5,556 bases of DNA from Bacillota bacterium (GTDB lineage: Bacteria; Bacillota; Clostridia; Lachnospirales; Lachnospiraceae), in contig JAEZKL010000060.1 in the NCBI GenBank assembly GCA_023415475.1, positions 1 to 5,556 of the forward strand, in the 5' to 3' direction. The position numbers and the translations under genes are program-made. Numbering within the stretch: position 1 is the stretch's first letter; each line of letters begins with the position of its first letter. This document shows, one piece after another, positions 4,779-5,556 of the stretch. The notes beneath the pieces were generated by a model, which worked only from the letters and a program-made list of their open reading frames with translations, ran no database searches and was not told the origin of the DNA.

Positions 4779-5556
4779 TTATATACTCTCTGACGGATAC
4801 ACTAAGCCCCAATCTGTTCGTATATCATCTAGTAGCTTCATAATTTCAAGTGTATCGTTCAGAGGAAGGATATCGCTCTGCTGCTTTCCCTCCAGAATAC
4901 ACCGATTTACTTCATCTGCTTCATATACATATCCATTGGAGGTAAAAGGATGGAAGAAGGAATCCACCAGCTTACCATTCGCGTCATACACCTCCGCACT
5001 TTCTGCAGTCCAGAAATTCGGTATCACGATCCGTCCTTCTTCGCCGATAATAATCGCATCATTCTCCAAGACCGTAGTGATTGCTGAACTGATACTGGCA
5101 AGCATTCCTTCATTATACAGTAAAGTGATGACATTCAACTCATCCACCTTACTCTGTCCGATATATGCACTGCTGCTAATCTTGTCCGGAAGTCGTTCCA
5201 TAAGATGGATAACATAGGTTATCGGATAAACACCCACATCCAATAGCGCACCGCCTCCCAGCTTAGGATTAAACAGACGGTTATAAGGATTAAATTCTGC
5301 TCGAAAACCAAAGGAAATATTCATATATTTTAATTCCCCTATGATTTTGTTATTGATCCATTGCTTTACTATCCTGGTAACAGGGAGAAATTTGGTCCAC
5401 ATCGCTTCCATCAGAAATACATTTCTGCTTATAGCTAAATCAACCAGTTCTTTGGCTTCCGAATAATTCAGGGTAAAGGGTTTTTCACATAACACTGCTT
5501 TTCCTGCAGCAATACATAACTGGGCGTGTGCTTTATGCTCTGTATGAGGTGTACCT
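4779..5556 (-). CDS. Gfo/Idh/MocA-family oxidoreductase, N-terminus beyond the window
   Basis: A probable NAD(P)-dependent cytosolic sugar- or polyol-type dehydrogenase. About 258 C-terminal residues are visible. The frame stays open to the window edge and reads TPHTEHKAHAQLC before the family hallmark EKP (in AVLCEKPF), so the GTG at 5493-5495 is an internal valine codon, not the start. The GxGxxG dinucleotide-binding loop must lie upstream of the window. Also visible are EAMWTKFLP and GGGALLDVGVYPI, which resemble the dihydrodiol dehydrogenase / glucose-fructose oxidoreductase branch. In that branch the Lys of EKP and the Asp and Tyr of the DVGVYP segment are the expected active-site residues. 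The C-terminal part carries the alpha/beta substrate and dimer domain and ends at TAA (4779-4781). The whole protein should be about 320-340 residues. The substrate cannot be told from sequence. A membrane-protein gene follows 21 nt downstream, probably in the same operon. Family assignment is firm; specificity is unknown. Confidence 0.93.
   Translation of the reverse strand, partial: GTPHTEHKAHAQLCIAAGKAVLCEKPFTLNYSEAKELVDLAISRNVFLMEAMWTKFLPVTRIVKQWINNKIIGELKYMNISFGFRAEFNPYNRLFNPKLGGGALLDVGVYPITYVIHLMERLPDKISSSAYIGQSKVDELNVITLLYNEGMLASISSAITTVLENDAIIIGEEGRIVIPNFWTAESAEVYDANGKLVDSFFHPFTSNGYVYEADEVNRCILEGKQQSDILPLNDTLEIMKLLDDIRTDWGLVYPSESI

Noticed and set aside
5493..5495. GTG as the start of the oxidoreductase
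   Set aside because: The frame stays open upstream with typical family sequence (TPHTEHKAHA), so this is an internal valine and the gene is cut by the window edge.
1..5556. CRISPR array, insertion sequence or phage/defence module
   Set aside because: There is no regularly spaced repeat, no transposase or integrase, and no nuclease or toxin-like gene; all genes look like ordinary chromosomal ones.

Overview
The window looks like chromosome of a low-GC Gram-positive anaerobe, most likely a clostridium of the Lachnospiraceae type. This rests on AT-rich intergenic DNA, strong GGAGG-type ribosome binding sites, a lipoprotein lipobox, and the style of the two-component proteins; it is inference, since no taxonomic marker gene lies inside the window. 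Every gene I can support is on the minus strand, so the window reads naturally from its right end to its left end. I see no transposase, integrase, phage gene, CRISPR array or toxin module, and no convincing new defence or biosynthetic system.

Right end (4194-5556): a Gfo/Idh/MocA-family NAD(P)-dependent oxidoreductase, cut off at its N-terminus by the window edge. It is followed after 21 nt by a 187-residue single-pass membrane protein of unknown function. The two probably share an operon.

Middle (1820-4115): a two-component system, with an OmpR/PhoB-type response regulator and then a membrane sensor histidine kinase. Their coding regions overlap by 4 nt (ATGA), so they are very likely translationally coupled. 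A good intrinsic terminator lies just past the kinase, and a second AT-rich inverted repeat follows it.

Left-middle (456-1585): a lipoprotein of unknown function and a small bacterial-PH-domain protein, 35 nt apart, with a plausible extended -10 promoter in front of the lipoprotein. A perfect 15-bp dyad lies between the two genes.

Left end (1-455): no protein gene, but the most informative non-coding DNA in the window. On the minus strand it holds two tandem near-consensus sigma-A promoters, each TTGACA with a 17-bp spacer and about 94 bp apart. An A-rich UP-like tract precedes the second one. Downstream comes a boxA-like sequence (TGAACCTTGATAATTGAACA), then a series of stem-loops, two of them with GAAA tetraloops, running off the left edge. 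This is the layout of a ribosomal RNA operon leader. I infer that an rRNA operon (16S first) starts just beyond position 1, although no 16S sequence is visible here.
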